A stretch of DNA of 41,410 nucleotides from Ruminococcus sp. GTDB taxonomy: Bacteria > Bacillota > Clostridia > Oscillospirales > Ruminococcaceae. The notes under the pieces are model-generated. The model saw only the letters and a list, made by a program, of their open reading frames with translations. It searched no databases and had not been told where the DNA came from. This document shows positions 16,320 to 25,203 of this stretch, one piece after another (the stretch's first letter is position 1; every line of letters begins with the position of its first letter). Position numbers and translations under genes: made by a program. The stretch lies in the NCBI GenBank assembly GCA_017519415.1, contig JAFWSI010000038.1, positions 1-41,410 of the forward strand, given 5' to 3'.

Positions 16320-17288
16320 ATGACAAAGATAGACCTTATTACCGGCATACTTGGCTCGGGAAAGACCACGTTTCTTCTGAGATATGCCCGCCATTTCATA
16401 GAAAAGGGCGAGAATATAGCCATACTCGAAAACGATTTCGGCGCTGTGAATATAGATATGCTCATGCTTCAGGAGCTGAAAGGCGAGCACTGCCGGCTTG
16501 AGATGATAGCGGGCGGCTGCGACGCGGACTGCCACAGGCGTCGCTTCAAAACCCAGCTCATATCTCTCGGTATGCAGCATCTTGACCGTGTTATCGTTGA
16601 GCCCTCGGGGATATTCGATATGGACGAGTTCTTTGACATTCTCCACGATTATCCCCTTGACAGGTGGTTTGAAATAGGCAGCGTTCTTACGATCGCTGAC
16701 GGCGAAATGGAGGAGCAGCTGCCGCCGCAGATGGAGTATCTTCTCGGCTCGGAGTCTGCCTGCTGCGGAAAGCTGATAATAAGCAAGCTTCGCGGTGAAG
16801 ACGGCGGAAGCGCCGCCGAAAGGATACTTGCCCATGTAAACAGAGCCCTTGAGGGCATACGCTGCGACCGCAGACTTTCGCTCCGGGATGTCTGCGCAAA
16901 GGACTGGGAGAGCTTCACTGAGGGTGATCTTGAGATTTTTGCCGGTGCAGGCTACCGAGGTTCAAGCTACGTGAAGAAGTTCAGCCCCGGGGATATAGAG
17001 AGCTCGGTGCATTATTTCATGCATATCCGTATACCGCAGGAGAGCATTGCAGGGCTTATCCGTGATATTATGAGCGACGGGAGCTGCGGCAGGATATTCC
17101 GCATAAAGGGAGCTTTGCCTCTGGAAAAGGGCTGGCTGAAAATCAACGCCACCCATGAAAAAACAGAGACTGCCCCTGTTGAGGAGGGACAGTCCGTTCT
17201 TATAGTTATAGGCGACGGTTTATCGCGTGAGAGGATAGACAGCTACCTGAAGCCCCTGAATACCGATCCCGGATATGTTTCAATATAA
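16320..17288 (+). CDS. COG0523/CobW-family P-loop GTPase
   Basis: 322 residues. Walker A GILGSGKTT at residues 9-17; the ENDFGAVNID segment is the conserved EN-x-x-G region of the family, and VIVEPSGIFD is the Walker B/G3 region. COG0523 proteins are metallochaperone-type GTPases for zinc, cobalt and other metals. Two marks are atypical: the metal-binding CxCC motif is replaced by C67-x3-C71 (GGCDADC), and the NKxD base-specificity motif reads ISKLRGED. The C-terminal CobW domain is divergent. AAGGAG at 16305-16310 fixes the start at 16320 rather than a GTG at 16230 inside the preceding terminator. Monocistronic, so context gives no metal. Confidence 0.85.
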   Translation: MTKIDLITGILGSGKTTFLLRYARHFIEKGENIAILENDFGAVNIDMLMLQELKGEHCRLEMIAGGCDADCHRRRFKTQLISLGMQHLDRVIVEPSGIFDMDEFFDILHDYPLDRWFEIGSVLTIADGEMEEQLPPQMEYLLGSESACCGKLIISKLRGEDGGSAAERILAHVNRALEGIRCDRRLSLRDVCAKDWESFTEGDLEIFAGAGYRGSSYVKKFSPGDIESSVHYFMHIRIPQESIAGLIRDIMSDGSCGRIFRIKGALPLEKGWLKINATHEKTETAPVEEGQSVLIVIGDGLSRERIDSYLKPLNTDPGYVSI

Positions 17289-17313
17289 AAAACGACCCGT
17301 AAGGGTCGTTTTT
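17288..17313. terminator. Bidirectional terminator
   Basis: An 11-bp stem of A5-CGACCC and its complement with a GTAA loop serves both the GTPase gene (+) and the purine permease gene (-), which converge here. Confidence 0.9.
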
Positions 17314-17317
17314 GTAT

Positions 17318-18679
17318 TTAAAGGAAGATATATTTAAGTACGAACAGGACTGAAAGTATATACATTATTGGATTTATCTCCCTGCGCTTGCCGCAGGCAA
17401 GATTTATCACCACATAGGAAATGACTCCTATTGCGATACCCTCTGAGATGCTGTAGAACAGAGGCATTGCTATCACGCAGAGATAAGCAGGGATAGCAGT
17501 GTGGAAGTTCTTGTCATCCACCTTTATTTCGGATACCGTGCTGAACATGAGGAAGCCCACCAGTATCAGGGCAGGAGCCGTTGCAAATGCGGGTATGGAT
17601 ATGAATATAGGCGCAAGGAACATGGACAGCAGGAACAGCACCGCTGCGGTGAGAGCTGTAAGGCCTGTTTTTCCGCCTGCCGCCGCACCTGCCGAGGACT
17701 CCACAAAGGTCGTTGTGGTAGAGGTGCCGAGAACGGCACCTGATGTGGTGGCGATAGCGTCCGCCATAAGAGCGGGCTTTATTCCAGGGAGCTTTCCGTC
17801 CTTGTCGAGAAGTCCCGCCTTGGTGCTGACGCCTATGAGGGTGCCGAGAGTATCGAAGAGATCGACGAAGAGGAAGGAGAATATGACTACAATGAAGTTG
17901 AAAACTCCCACGGCGTCAAAGTCCACCTTGAAGCACTGTCCGAAGGTCTCGCCCAGATTTGAGAAATCCGTCATATGGAAGGAGGGTATGAGAGTATACA
18001 TTTCCGCTTCCGGATCGGGAACGTAGATCCCCGTAAGCTCGCAGATTATACCGAGTATCCATGTGGCGAATATACCTATGAGGATAGAACCCTTTACCTT
18101 TTTTATATAGAGCACCGCCATGAGGAGCAGTCCGATCAGCGCAAGGAGAGCGCATATTCCGGAGGTACTGAAGTTCTCGCGGAAGTTGACAAGGGTGACG
18201 AGGGTTGCCGAATCAACGGAAAGCCCTGCGTTCTGGAGTCCGATAAAGGCTATGAAAAGACCGATGCCGACGGACACCGCACGCTTGAGTGGCAGAGGTA
18301 TGGAATCAAATATGGCTTCTCTCACTCTTGTGAGTGACAGGATAATGAATATTATACCCTCGATGAATACCGCAAGGAGGGCTACCTGCCAGGGATAGCC
18401 GAGGTTGCCGCATACGGTGTAAGCCATATAGGCGTTGAGACCCATTCCTGCCGAAAGGGCAAAGGGAAGATTTGCCATGAAGGCCATGCAGGCGGTTCCT
18501 ATAAAGGAGGCAAGGCAGGTGGCAAGGAGCACCGCAGTGCTGTCCATGCCTGTCGTTGAGAGTATGCTTGGGTTTACCGCAAGAATGTATGCCATTGTCA
18601 TAAATGTGGTAAGTCCTGCTGCGATCTCGGTCTTTACGTTAGTATTGTGCTGTTTGAGCTTGAACATTTTCTCGAGCAT
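17318..18679 (-). CDS. NCS2 family purine permease (AzgA/PbuG-like)
   Basis: 453-residue polytopic membrane protein with 12-14 hydrophobic segments. It imports hypoxanthine, guanine or adenine with protons. The N-terminal EIAAGLTTFMTMAYILAVNP signature is diagnostic of the AzgA/PbuG branch, and GTSTTTTFVESSAG is the conserved substrate-site region. The start at 18679 (MLEKMFKL) follows GAGGTG with 6-base spacing; an in-frame TTG at 18700 overlaps hpt and is less likely. It lies 10 bases downstream of hpt, forming a two-gene purine uptake and salvage operon. Confidence 0.93.
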   Translation of the reverse strand: MLEKMFKLKQHNTNVKTEIAAGLTTFMTMAYILAVNPSILSTTGMDSTAVLLATCLASFIGTACMAFMANLPFALSAGMGLNAYMAYTVCGNLGYPWQVALLAVFIEGIIFIILSLTRVREAIFDSIPLPLKRAVSVGIGLFIAFIGLQNAGLSVDSATLVTLVNFRENFSTSGICALLALIGLLLMAVLYIKKVKGSILIGIFATWILGIICELTGIYVPDPEAEMYTLIPSFHMTDFSNLGETFGQCFKVDFDAVGVFNFIVVIFSFLFVDLFDTLGTLIGVSTKAGLLDKDGKLPGIKPALMADAIATTSGAVLGTSTTTTFVESSAGAAAGGKTGLTALTAAVLFLLSMFLAPIFISIPAFATAPALILVGFLMFSTVSEIKVDDKNFHTAIPAYLCVIAMPLFYSISEGIAIGVISYVVINLACGKRREINPIMYILSVLFVLKYIFL

Positions 18680-18689
18680 TGTTAACACC

Positions 18690-19238
18690 TCATTCTTCAA
18701 ATTCTGCTATATACGGCAGGTTTCTGTAAAACTCGCCGTAATCCAGTCCGTAGCCGATAACAAAGTAGTCGGGTATAGTGAAGAGGGAATAGTCTGCCTT
18801 GAGCTCCACCACGCGGCGGTCGGGCTTGTCCAGCAAGGTTATCACTCTAATGGAAAGGGGCTCTCTCACCTTCAGCAGCTTGATTATCTCGTTGAGGGTC
18901 CTGCCGGTGTCGATTATATCCTCGATTATTATCACATGATACCTGCTTATATCATGCTTGAGGTCCATGGTTATCTCTACGTGTCCCGAGGACTCTGTGC
19001 CCTCAAAATAGCTTTTTGCAGCCATGAATGCGATCTCGCAGGGTACCGTTACCTCGCGGCAGAGGTCTGCCATGAAGATAAATGAGCCTTTGAGTATGCT
19101 GACAAGGAGTATCGGCGAGCCGTCATATACAGAGTTTATCATTTCGCCGGCTTTTCTGATCTCTTTGCGGATCTCCTCCTCGGGAATAATGACGCGTTTG
19201 ATCTTCTTTTCCCATTCTTCTTTGCTGTTGAATTCCAT
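18690..19238 (-). CDS. hpt: Hypoxanthine phosphoribosyltransferase
   Basis: 182 residues, normal length. It converts hypoxanthine or guanine plus PRPP to IMP or GMP. The PRPP-binding motif is VIIIEDIIDTGRTL, and the ILLVSILKGSFIFMADL segment carries the flexible-loop lysine-glycine pair. The C-terminal DYFVIGYGLDYGEFYRNLPYI is typical of bacterial Hpt. The ATG at 19238 follows GGAGG; the frame is open far upstream, but that part is AT-rich noncoding sequence. First gene of an operon with the purine permease. Confidence 0.95.
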   Translation of the reverse strand: MEFNSKEEWEKKIKRVIIPEEEIRKEIRKAGEMINSVYDGSPILLVSILKGSFIFMADLCREVTVPCEIAFMAAKSYFEGTESSGHVEITMDLKHDISRYHVIIIEDIIDTGRTLNEIIKLLKVREPLSIRVITLLDKPDRRVVELKADYSLFTIPDYFVIGYGLDYGEFYRNLPYIAEFEE

Positions 19239-19329
19239 ATAAAAACCTCCGCTCCCTTTGTAATTGAAATTGATGATGTAATATAATAAAGAAACCGTGC
19301 TCTCCGGACTGAGTCCGGGATATATATTA

Positions 19330-19357
19330 ATTATATCATTCTGAGAGGTATTGTCAA
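19330..19357 (-). promoter_or_regulatory. Promoter of hpt-permease operon
   Basis: On the minus strand, TTGACA (19357-19352) and TATAAT (19335-19330) are separated by 16 bases. The leader of about 85 bases contains a small hairpin (19304-19318) but no purine-riboswitch core that I recognise. The neighbouring stretch 19358-19509 shows nothing else. Confidence 0.8.
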
Positions 19358-19509
19358 TAAAAACCACCGGATTTGCGGGGATTATTTTTTTGAAGCGAAG
19401 ATAGCAGGATAAATAAAGATGTTTTAAGCTGCTATTCTGCAATATGGACAATAAGAGGGAATGTCCGTTGTGCATATAAACAAAAAATTTCCGCCATACG
19501 CTGTGCGTA

Positions 19510-19554
19510 TTTACATAATTAAACAGATGTGCTATAATAAATGGTGTATAGGTG
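19510..19554 (+). promoter_or_regulatory. Promoter and shared start element of the pectinase gene
   Basis: TTTACA (19510-19515), a 17-base spacer and TATAAT (19533-19538), followed after 4 bases by the 12-mer GGTGTATAGGTG (19543-19554). The same 12-mer sits 3 bases after the -10 box of the GH9 gene at 35627. The leader (19545-19638) is foldable, with a 6-bp hairpin at 19561-19578 and pairing of 19582-19586 with 19622-19626. Confidence 0.75.
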
Positions 19555-19653
19555 TATATTATGCAGATAGGCCTGCATATGAGCACCCCAAGGGAAAACG
19601 GGCGGCTGCGCTTTAGGCGGTGTGCTGCCGCGGAATGAAAAGGAGTAATTGAA

Positions 19654-22600
19654 ATGGTTAGCAGAAAAAAAGACCTCGCCATCAGGCTCTTGTCGCTGAC
19701 TGCCGCACTTCTGGTGTTTATGGCGGCTTTCTCGGCAATGCCCTCTCTCAGAAGCCATGCAGCAGGTACCGATCTGTATGTTGGCTACTCGGGAAGAAGC
19801 AACAACTTCTCCACAGTTCAGGCGGCTGTGGACAGGGCGGCAAGTCTCAGTCCCTCATCGGAGCAGAACCGCGTGACGATACATATAGCTCCCGGCACCT
19901 ACCGTCAGCAGGTAATAGTGCAGACACCGTATATAACCTTTGTTAACGACGAGCCCGACAAGGGCGACGCTGTGCTCACCTGGTACTACGGTATAGGCTA
20001 CAAGTATTACAGTGCCAACTCAAAGGGCTATTACGACGCAAATCTTGCGGCTTCAAAGAGCGGCAAGAACGTGGCCAATTACCGCTGGGGCGCAACTGTG
20101 CAGCTCTGGCCGAAGGCTACGAACTTCAAGGCAAAGAATATCGTTTTCGAGAATTCCTTCAACCGTTACATAACTCAGGAGGAGCTCAGCGACGGAGTGG
20201 AGCTCACAGGCGACACCTCCGTAACAAAGATAACTCAGGTCAGAAACAACTGGACAGACGCCAGGTCAAAGGCGGCGACGGAGCGTGCGGCAGCTCTCTC
20301 CGTTGATACGGGCTATGCGGAGTTCCTGAACTGCAAGTTCCTGTCAAGTCAGGACACCCTTTATACGGGCGGCTCTCCACAGTACTACAGGAACTGTCTC
20401 ATAGAGGGACAGACGGACTATATCTTCGGCGGCAGCAATGCTGTGTTCGACAGCTGCGAGCTCCGCTGGAAGGGCTACAGCAGCGGCTCGGTAGGCGGAT
20501 ATATCACTGCCGCAAGAGAGCAGGGAAGTCCTTACACCGGCTATCTCTTCAAGGACTGCAAGGTTACCGCAAATCCCGAGCTCACGGTAAATGCGGGCTA
20601 TCTTGGCAGACCATGGGGACAGACGGCAAAGGTGCTCTTCGTGAACACGACTCTCCAGAACGGAAATATGATAACCGCAGCAGGCTGGACCTCCATGAGC
20701 GGTGTGGAGCCTGAGAGCGTTGACGGCTTCAAGGAGAACGGCACAAAGCTTTCAAACGGCCAGCGTGTCGATCTTTCACAGCGCAGGGGACATACCGTCT
20801 CCGACAGTGACGCTGCGAATATCAACATCTCAAGCTATATGAACAACTGGACTCCCTCCTTCCTCAGCGGCGATAGCGGCAGCAGCGGCCAGAGCTCATC
20901 GGGCATCGAGGGCGCCATAACAAGGTGCGGCGGCTGGTATGAGGAGGCCTACGTTGAATTCGACAGCTCAAAGCTGGGAAACAATGTCAAGGCAAGCTAT
21001 GCTCCTGCGGGGACTTCGGATTATACAGCTGTTGACTCTCAGCTCATACGCGGCACAAGAGTGGACATACCCGGCCTCAAGGGAAATACAAGCTATAATA
21101 TCACCTTACAGGGTTCAAACGGCTCCGCAGGCTGTACGGTAAAGACCATGGCCTTTGACCGCAGCGGCTATGCCCACTGGAACGCCGCAGAGGCTGTCGG
21201 CGCTTACAATAACGACGGTACCCTGAAATCAGGGATCACCGTGATCTATGTGGACAACTACAATAAGGGTACGGTCACATGGGGCGGCAAGACAGGCCTG
21301 TACAATATCTTCAATGCAGGTCCCAGCAACGTCTGCTTCAGACTTATCGGTACTATCGATGTTCCATATGGCGCTAAGCCCAACAACGGCCAGCAGAACG
21401 ACGGCTCCAATATGCTCTACATGAACGGCGGCAATAATATAACCGTTGAGGGCATAGGCTATGACTGCAACCTCAACAAGTGGGGCTTTGATATGAAGCA
21501 TTCCACAAGCTGCGAGGTAAGGAACCTCTGGCTGGGACAGTACCCCGATGACGGCATATCGATGTCGGGCGGAAGCTCCTCAAAGTCCTACCACATATGG
21601 GTGCATAACAATACAATTGAAAAGGGCTATAACGCCTATGCGGGCAACGGCATAGTTGACGACGACAAGGCGGACGGCGACGGCTCACTGGATATAAAGT
21701 GGGCTGAGAACGTAACAGTCTCCTACAACGTATTCAAGGACTCCCACAAGACCTCGCTGGTGGGCGGCGGTACGAGCCATATGCAGGACTGGATAACCTA
21801 CCATCACAACTGGTTCAACAATACCGAGTCGCGTAATCCCCGTGCAAGGAACGCCCACGTCCACAGCTACAATAACTATTTTTACAACAACAAGCAGTAC
21901 GGTATCGGAGCTTCCTACAATTCAAAGGTGTTCTCCGAGAACAACTACTACGAAAACACAAAGCTTCCTCTTGATGCTGTAAATATGGGCAGCGACGCAT
22001 ACTCCGGAACTATCAAGTCCTATGGAGACAGGTTCGTGAGCTGCGATATGGGCAGCGGACTTGCCTATCAGATAGTGAACTCCAGAACAGCCAGGGCCTA
22101 TATCAACAACCTTGTCGGCGGCGGCGACGGCTATGACAACTTCGACACCGATTCCTCGAAGATATACAGCAATTACAGTGTGCAGTCCGCAGACGCTGCA
22201 AAGGCAGAGGTAATGGCCTATGCGGGACGTATGCAGAACAAGGATTATAATTCGGGCTCCGCTTCGGACCCCGGAGAGATACCCGTTATCGACGAGTATC
22301 TGAAAAGCCGCCTTATAAGCCGTCTTGACATCAAGGACGCAAGCTACGGCGCTCAGTGGTCTATCGCCGAGAGCTACAATACCGGTGACAAGGCCTTCGG
22401 AGACCGCGAGCACGTTATCTGGTCGGTGCCTTCAAATATCCTTGGCGGAGAGCATATCCTCACAGCCTGCAACTCAAAGAATACCGACTCCGATCTTGCA
22501 GTCCTCACGGCTGCCGCGGATATAACGGTATACGTTGCACTGGACCGCAGAGTTACCACACCTCCCTCATGGCTGGGCGGCTTTACACATCTGAGAGAGA

Positions 22601-23043
22601 TCGTTGAGATCAACGACAGCGAGGAGATCAGACCCTTTGAGGTCTATGCAAAGGAGCTTTCGGCGGGACAGTCCCTTACTCTCGGAACAAACGGCATGAG
22701 CGGAGCCTGCATGAACTATACTGTATTCGTCAATGAAAAGGAAGCCGAAACCACCACTACCACAACTACAACTACAACAACAACTGTCACCACTACAAAT
22801 GTCACACCGTCGCTTCCGGGCGACGCGAACTGCGACAATACAGTAGATATGGGTGACGCTGTGCTTATCATGCAGTCCATATCCAATCCGAACAAGTACG
22901 GCCTCAACGGCTACGACCAGCATCATATAACAGAGCAGGGAAGGATAAACGGCGATGTTGAAGGTAATAACGGCATATCCAACAAGGACGCCATGACAAT
23001 CCAGCAGTATCTCCTCGGCGCTATCAGTTTTCTTCCTGTATAA
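19654..23043 (+). CDS. Secreted pectin methylesterase-pectate lyase with dockerin
   Basis: 1129 residues. Signal peptide (about 1-37, ending SHAAG). A CE8 pectinesterase domain (about 38-395) shows the family motifs SSQDTLY, TDYIFGG and LGRPWG. After a serine/glycine linker comes an FN3-like segment (about 420-505), then a PL1 pectate lyase domain (about 510-860) with NITVEGIG, DDGISM and the catalytic/calcium region HHNWFNNTESRNPRAR. A further beta-rich module (about 890-1030) precedes a threonine-only linker and a dockerin (about 1056-1129) with two calcium-binding repeats. The esterase would strip methyl groups and so create substrate for the lyase in the same chain, attached to a cellulosome scaffold. 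AAAGGAG at 19639-19645 sets the start. Confidence 0.93.
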   Translation: MVSRKKDLAIRLLSLTAALLVFMAAFSAMPSLRSHAAGTDLYVGYSGRSNNFSTVQAAVDRAASLSPSSEQNRVTIHIAPGTYRQQVIVQTPYITFVNDEPDKGDAVLTWYYGIGYKYYSANSKGYYDANLAASKSGKNVANYRWGATVQLWPKATNFKAKNIVFENSFNRYITQEELSDGVELTGDTSVTKITQVRNNWTDARSKAATERAAALSVDTGYAEFLNCKFLSSQDTLYTGGSPQYYRNCLIEGQTDYIFGGSNAVFDSCELRWKGYSSGSVGGYITAAREQGSPYTGYLFKDCKVTANPELTVNAGYLGRPWGQTAKVLFVNTTLQNGNMITAAGWTSMSGVEPESVDGFKENGTKLSNGQRVDLSQRRGHTVSDSDAANINISSYMNNWTPSFLSGDSGSSGQSSSGIEGAITRCGGWYEEAYVEFDSSKLGNNVKASYAPAGTSDYTAVDSQLIRGTRVDIPGLKGNTSYNITLQGSNGSAGCTVKTMAFDRSGYAHWNAAEAVGAYNNDGTLKSGITVIYVDNYNKGTVTWGGKTGLYNIFNAGPSNVCFRLIGTIDVPYGAKPNNGQQNDGSNMLYMNGGNNITVEGIGYDCNLNKWGFDMKHSTSCEVRNLWLGQYPDDGISMSGGSSSKSYHIWVHNNTIEKGYNAYAGNGIVDDDKADGDGSLDIKWAENVTVSYNVFKDSHKTSLVGGGTSHMQDWITYHHNWFNNTESRNPRARNAHVHSYNNYFYNNKQYGIGASYNSKVFSENNYYENTKLPLDAVNMGSDAYSGTIKSYGDRFVSCDMGSGLAYQIVNSRTARAYINNLVGGGDGYDNFDTDSSKIYSNYSVQSADAAKAEVMAYAGRMQNKDYNSGSASDPGEIPVIDEYLKSRLISRLDIKDASYGAQWSIAESYNTGDKAFGDREHVIWSVPSNILGGEHILTACNSKNTDSDLAVLTAAADITVYVALDRRVTTPPSWLGGFTHLREIVEINDSEEIRPFEVYAKELSAGQSLTLGTNGMSGACMNYTVFVNEKEAETTTTTTTTTTTTVTTTNVTPSLPGDANCDNTVDMGDAVLIMQSISNPNKYGLNGYDQHHITEQGRINGDVEGNNGISNKDAMTIQQYLLGAISFLPV

Positions 23044-23050
23044 CAAGAGA

Positions 23051-23081
23051 GCCGCTCCGATCTGATCGGGGCGGCTTTTTT
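23051..23081 (+). terminator. Terminator of the pectinase gene
   Basis: An 11-bp stem with one G-T pair (23051-23061 with 23065-23075), a CTG loop and six T. Confidence 0.92.
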
Positions 23082-23089
23082 GCATGAAA

Positions 23090-23115
23090 AAAGGCTGTAC
23101 AGATGTACAGCCTTT
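23090..23115 (-). terminator. Terminator of ispH-rpsA
   Basis: A perfect 11-bp stem (23090-23100 with 23105-23115) with a 4-base loop, followed on the minus strand by a T run. It lies 12 bases beyond the ispH-rpsA stop codon. Confidence 0.9.
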
Positions 23116-23127
23116 AAAAATATCTGA

Positions 23128-25203
23128 TTATTCAGCGTCCTCAGCAGCGGGAGCCTCCTCTGCGGGAGCCTCTTCAGCTTCCTCAGCAACAGCCTCAGCT
23201 TCAACTTCTTCAGCCTCTGCCTCCTCAGCCTCCTCAGCCTCAGCCTCTTCAGCCTCTGCTTCGTCATCGCCATTGTCAAGGAGAGCACGCATAGAAATGC
23301 TGATTCTCTTTGACTCCGGATCTATGTCAATGATCTTAACATCGACCTCGTCGCCTACGGAAAGAACGTCCTTGACATTCTCGACCTTCTGATCTGCAAT
23401 CTGAGAGATGTGGATAAGACCGTCAACGCCGTCGATGATCTGAGCAAATGCGCCGAAGCTTGTGATAGAAACGATAGTAGCCTTAACTACGTCGCCTACC
23501 TGATACTTGGACTTGAAGATCTCCCACGGATTGTCCTCAGCCTTCTTGAAGCCGAGTGAAATCCTGTTTGCTTCCTTGTCGAGATCCTTGATGTATACCT
23601 CAAGAGTATCGCCTACATTAACGACCTCGCTGGGGTGCTTGATCCTCTTCCATGAGAGCTCTGAGATATGTACCATGCCGTCGATGCCGCCGAGATCAAC
23701 GAAAGCACCGAAGCTTGTGAGTGACTTGACTTTGCCGACGTAGGTCTTGCCTACCTCTGCTGTTTCCCAGAATCTTGACTTTGCCTCTTCCTTCTTGGCG
23801 TTCTGGACAGCCTTGATCGAGCCGACAGCTCTCTTTCTTCCGCCCTCGGAAACCTCGATAACGATGAACTCTACCTTCTTCTTGAGAAGCTGATCCAGCT
23901 CAGCGCCTCTGGGGAGACCTGTGAGAGAAGCGGGGATAAATACTCTTACGCCCATAACAGTGAGAGTAACGCCCTTGTTGACAACGCTCTGAACGACGCC
24001 CTCAAGAACAGTGCCTTCCTGCTGAGCCTTTACGATCTTCTCGTAGCCTGCCTGCTCGTCTACCTTTCTCTTGGAGAGAGCGGCTGTACCCTCGGCGTCA
24101 TTGACCTTGATAACGATAAGGTCGATCTCGTCGCCGACGCTGACGATGTCAGAGGGCTTCTTGGAAGGGTCGTCTGTAAGGTCGTCAAGAGCAACATAGC
24201 CGGTATGCTTTGTGCCAAGGTCAACGATTGCCTCTGTATTGTTCACGGCGATAACAATGCCTTTAACTTTCTCTCCTGTATGTATTTTTTTGAATGATTC
24301 GTCGATAGCCTGAGCGAAATCGATCTCCTCATCCTGATTAGCTGCAAGAATTTCATTTTCTGCCATTTTGGTTTGTACCTCCTTGATTATATAGGCGGGG
24401 GTTGATGCGCCGGCAGTAATGCCGATTTTGTCTGCGTGCGGCAGATCCAAAGTCCGAAGCTCGTCCGAATTTTCGATATGATACGTTTTACAGTAGCGGC
24501 TGCACACTTCATATAGCTTCACCGTATTCGAGCTATGTCTGCCGCCTACCACGAGCATAATATCCGAGTCCTTAGCAAGCTCGGCAGCGTCTGACTGACG
24601 TGCGTCGGTAGCATTGCATATTGTATCATATATGACAATATCGGGATCGTCCTTCGGGATCACATGTAAACACTCACCCCATACTACTATATTATACGTC
24701 GTTTGCGCCACAATTGCAAGCTTTTTTTGCAAATTTTTATAATTTTTTTCAAAAAAGGCTTTTAGCTCAAAGTTGTCCTTAAAAACAAGGCAATTTTCGT
24801 CACAATGACCAACTATGCCCTGGACCTCGGGATGATTTGAGTCACCTGCAATAAGAATGAAATAACCTTCTGCGGTCTTTTCCGCCACTATTTTATGTAT
24901 GCGCGACACAAAGGGACAGGTGGCGTCGAGCATTCTGTTGCCCTTGGCTTCTATCTGCTCGTATATCTTTCTGCCTACGCCGTGGGAACGTATGACAACG
25001 GTCTCGTCGGGCTTGAGCTCGTCCACCGAGTCGATTATCCTTGCGCCCTTTGCCTTCATATCGTTGACAACGTCCTGATTGTGTATGATAGGACCGAGAG
25101 TTGCAACGTTTGTGTTTTTTTCAAGCTCGCCGTAGACCATTTTCACGGCTCTGTCCACTCCGAAGCAGAAGCCGGCGGATTTTGCGACGGTGACCTTACT
25201 CAT
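23128..25203 (-). CDS. ispH: Fusion of IspH (HMBPP reductase) and ribosomal protein S1
   Basis: 691 residues. The N-terminal 280 residues are 4-hydroxy-3-methylbut-2-enyl diphosphate reductase, the last enzyme of the MEP isoprenoid pathway. The three iron-sulfur cysteines are C13 (GFCFGV), C96 (DATCPFV) and C196 (DTICNAT), and catalytic HNQDV and SHGVG motifs are present. The remaining 400 residues hold four S1 RNA-binding repeats (near 313-380, 395-465, 485-555 and 570-640) with typical GxxVxGxV and FGAFVDL patterns, ending in an acidic Glu/Ala tail. This fusion is known from clostridia. It is last in a cmk-plsC-ispH/rpsA run, overlapping plsC by 8 bases. Confidence 0.95.
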   Translation of the reverse strand: MSKVTVAKSAGFCFGVDRAVKMVYGELEKNTNVATLGPIIHNQDVVNDMKAKGARIIDSVDELKPDETVVIRSHGVGRKIYEQIEAKGNRMLDATCPFVSRIHKIVAEKTAEGYFILIAGDSNHPEVQGIVGHCDENCLVFKDNFELKAFFEKNYKNLQKKLAIVAQTTYNIVVWGECLHVIPKDDPDIVIYDTICNATDARQSDAAELAKDSDIMLVVGGRHSSNTVKLYEVCSRYCKTYHIENSDELRTLDLPHADKIGITAGASTPAYIIKEVQTKMAENEILAANQDEEIDFAQAIDESFKKIHTGEKVKGIVIAVNNTEAIVDLGTKHTGYVALDDLTDDPSKKPSDIVSVGDEIDLIVIKVNDAEGTAALSKRKVDEQAGYEKIVKAQQEGTVLEGVVQSVVNKGVTLTVMGVRVFIPASLTGLPRGAELDQLLKKKVEFIVIEVSEGGRKRAVGSIKAVQNAKKEEAKSRFWETAEVGKTYVGKVKSLTSFGAFVDLGGIDGMVHISELSWKRIKHPSEVVNVGDTLEVYIKDLDKEANRISLGFKKAEDNPWEIFKSKYQVGDVVKATIVSITSFGAFAQIIDGVDGLIHISQIADQKVENVKDVLSVGDEVDVKIIDIDPESKRISISMRALLDNGDDEAEAEEAEAEEAEEAEAEEVEAEAVAEEAEEAPAEEAPAAEDAE

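Noticed and set aside
18690-19682. A 330-residue version of hpt
   Set aside because: The extra 148 residues come from AT-rich noncoding sequence that includes the promoter; the conserved protein begins at 19238 after a good ribosome site.
22746-22806. Threonine-codon runs at 22746-22806, 37728-37845 and 41189-41250 as tandem DNA repeats or CRISPR
   Set aside because: They encode the flexible Thr linkers before dockerins and have no repeat-spacer structure.
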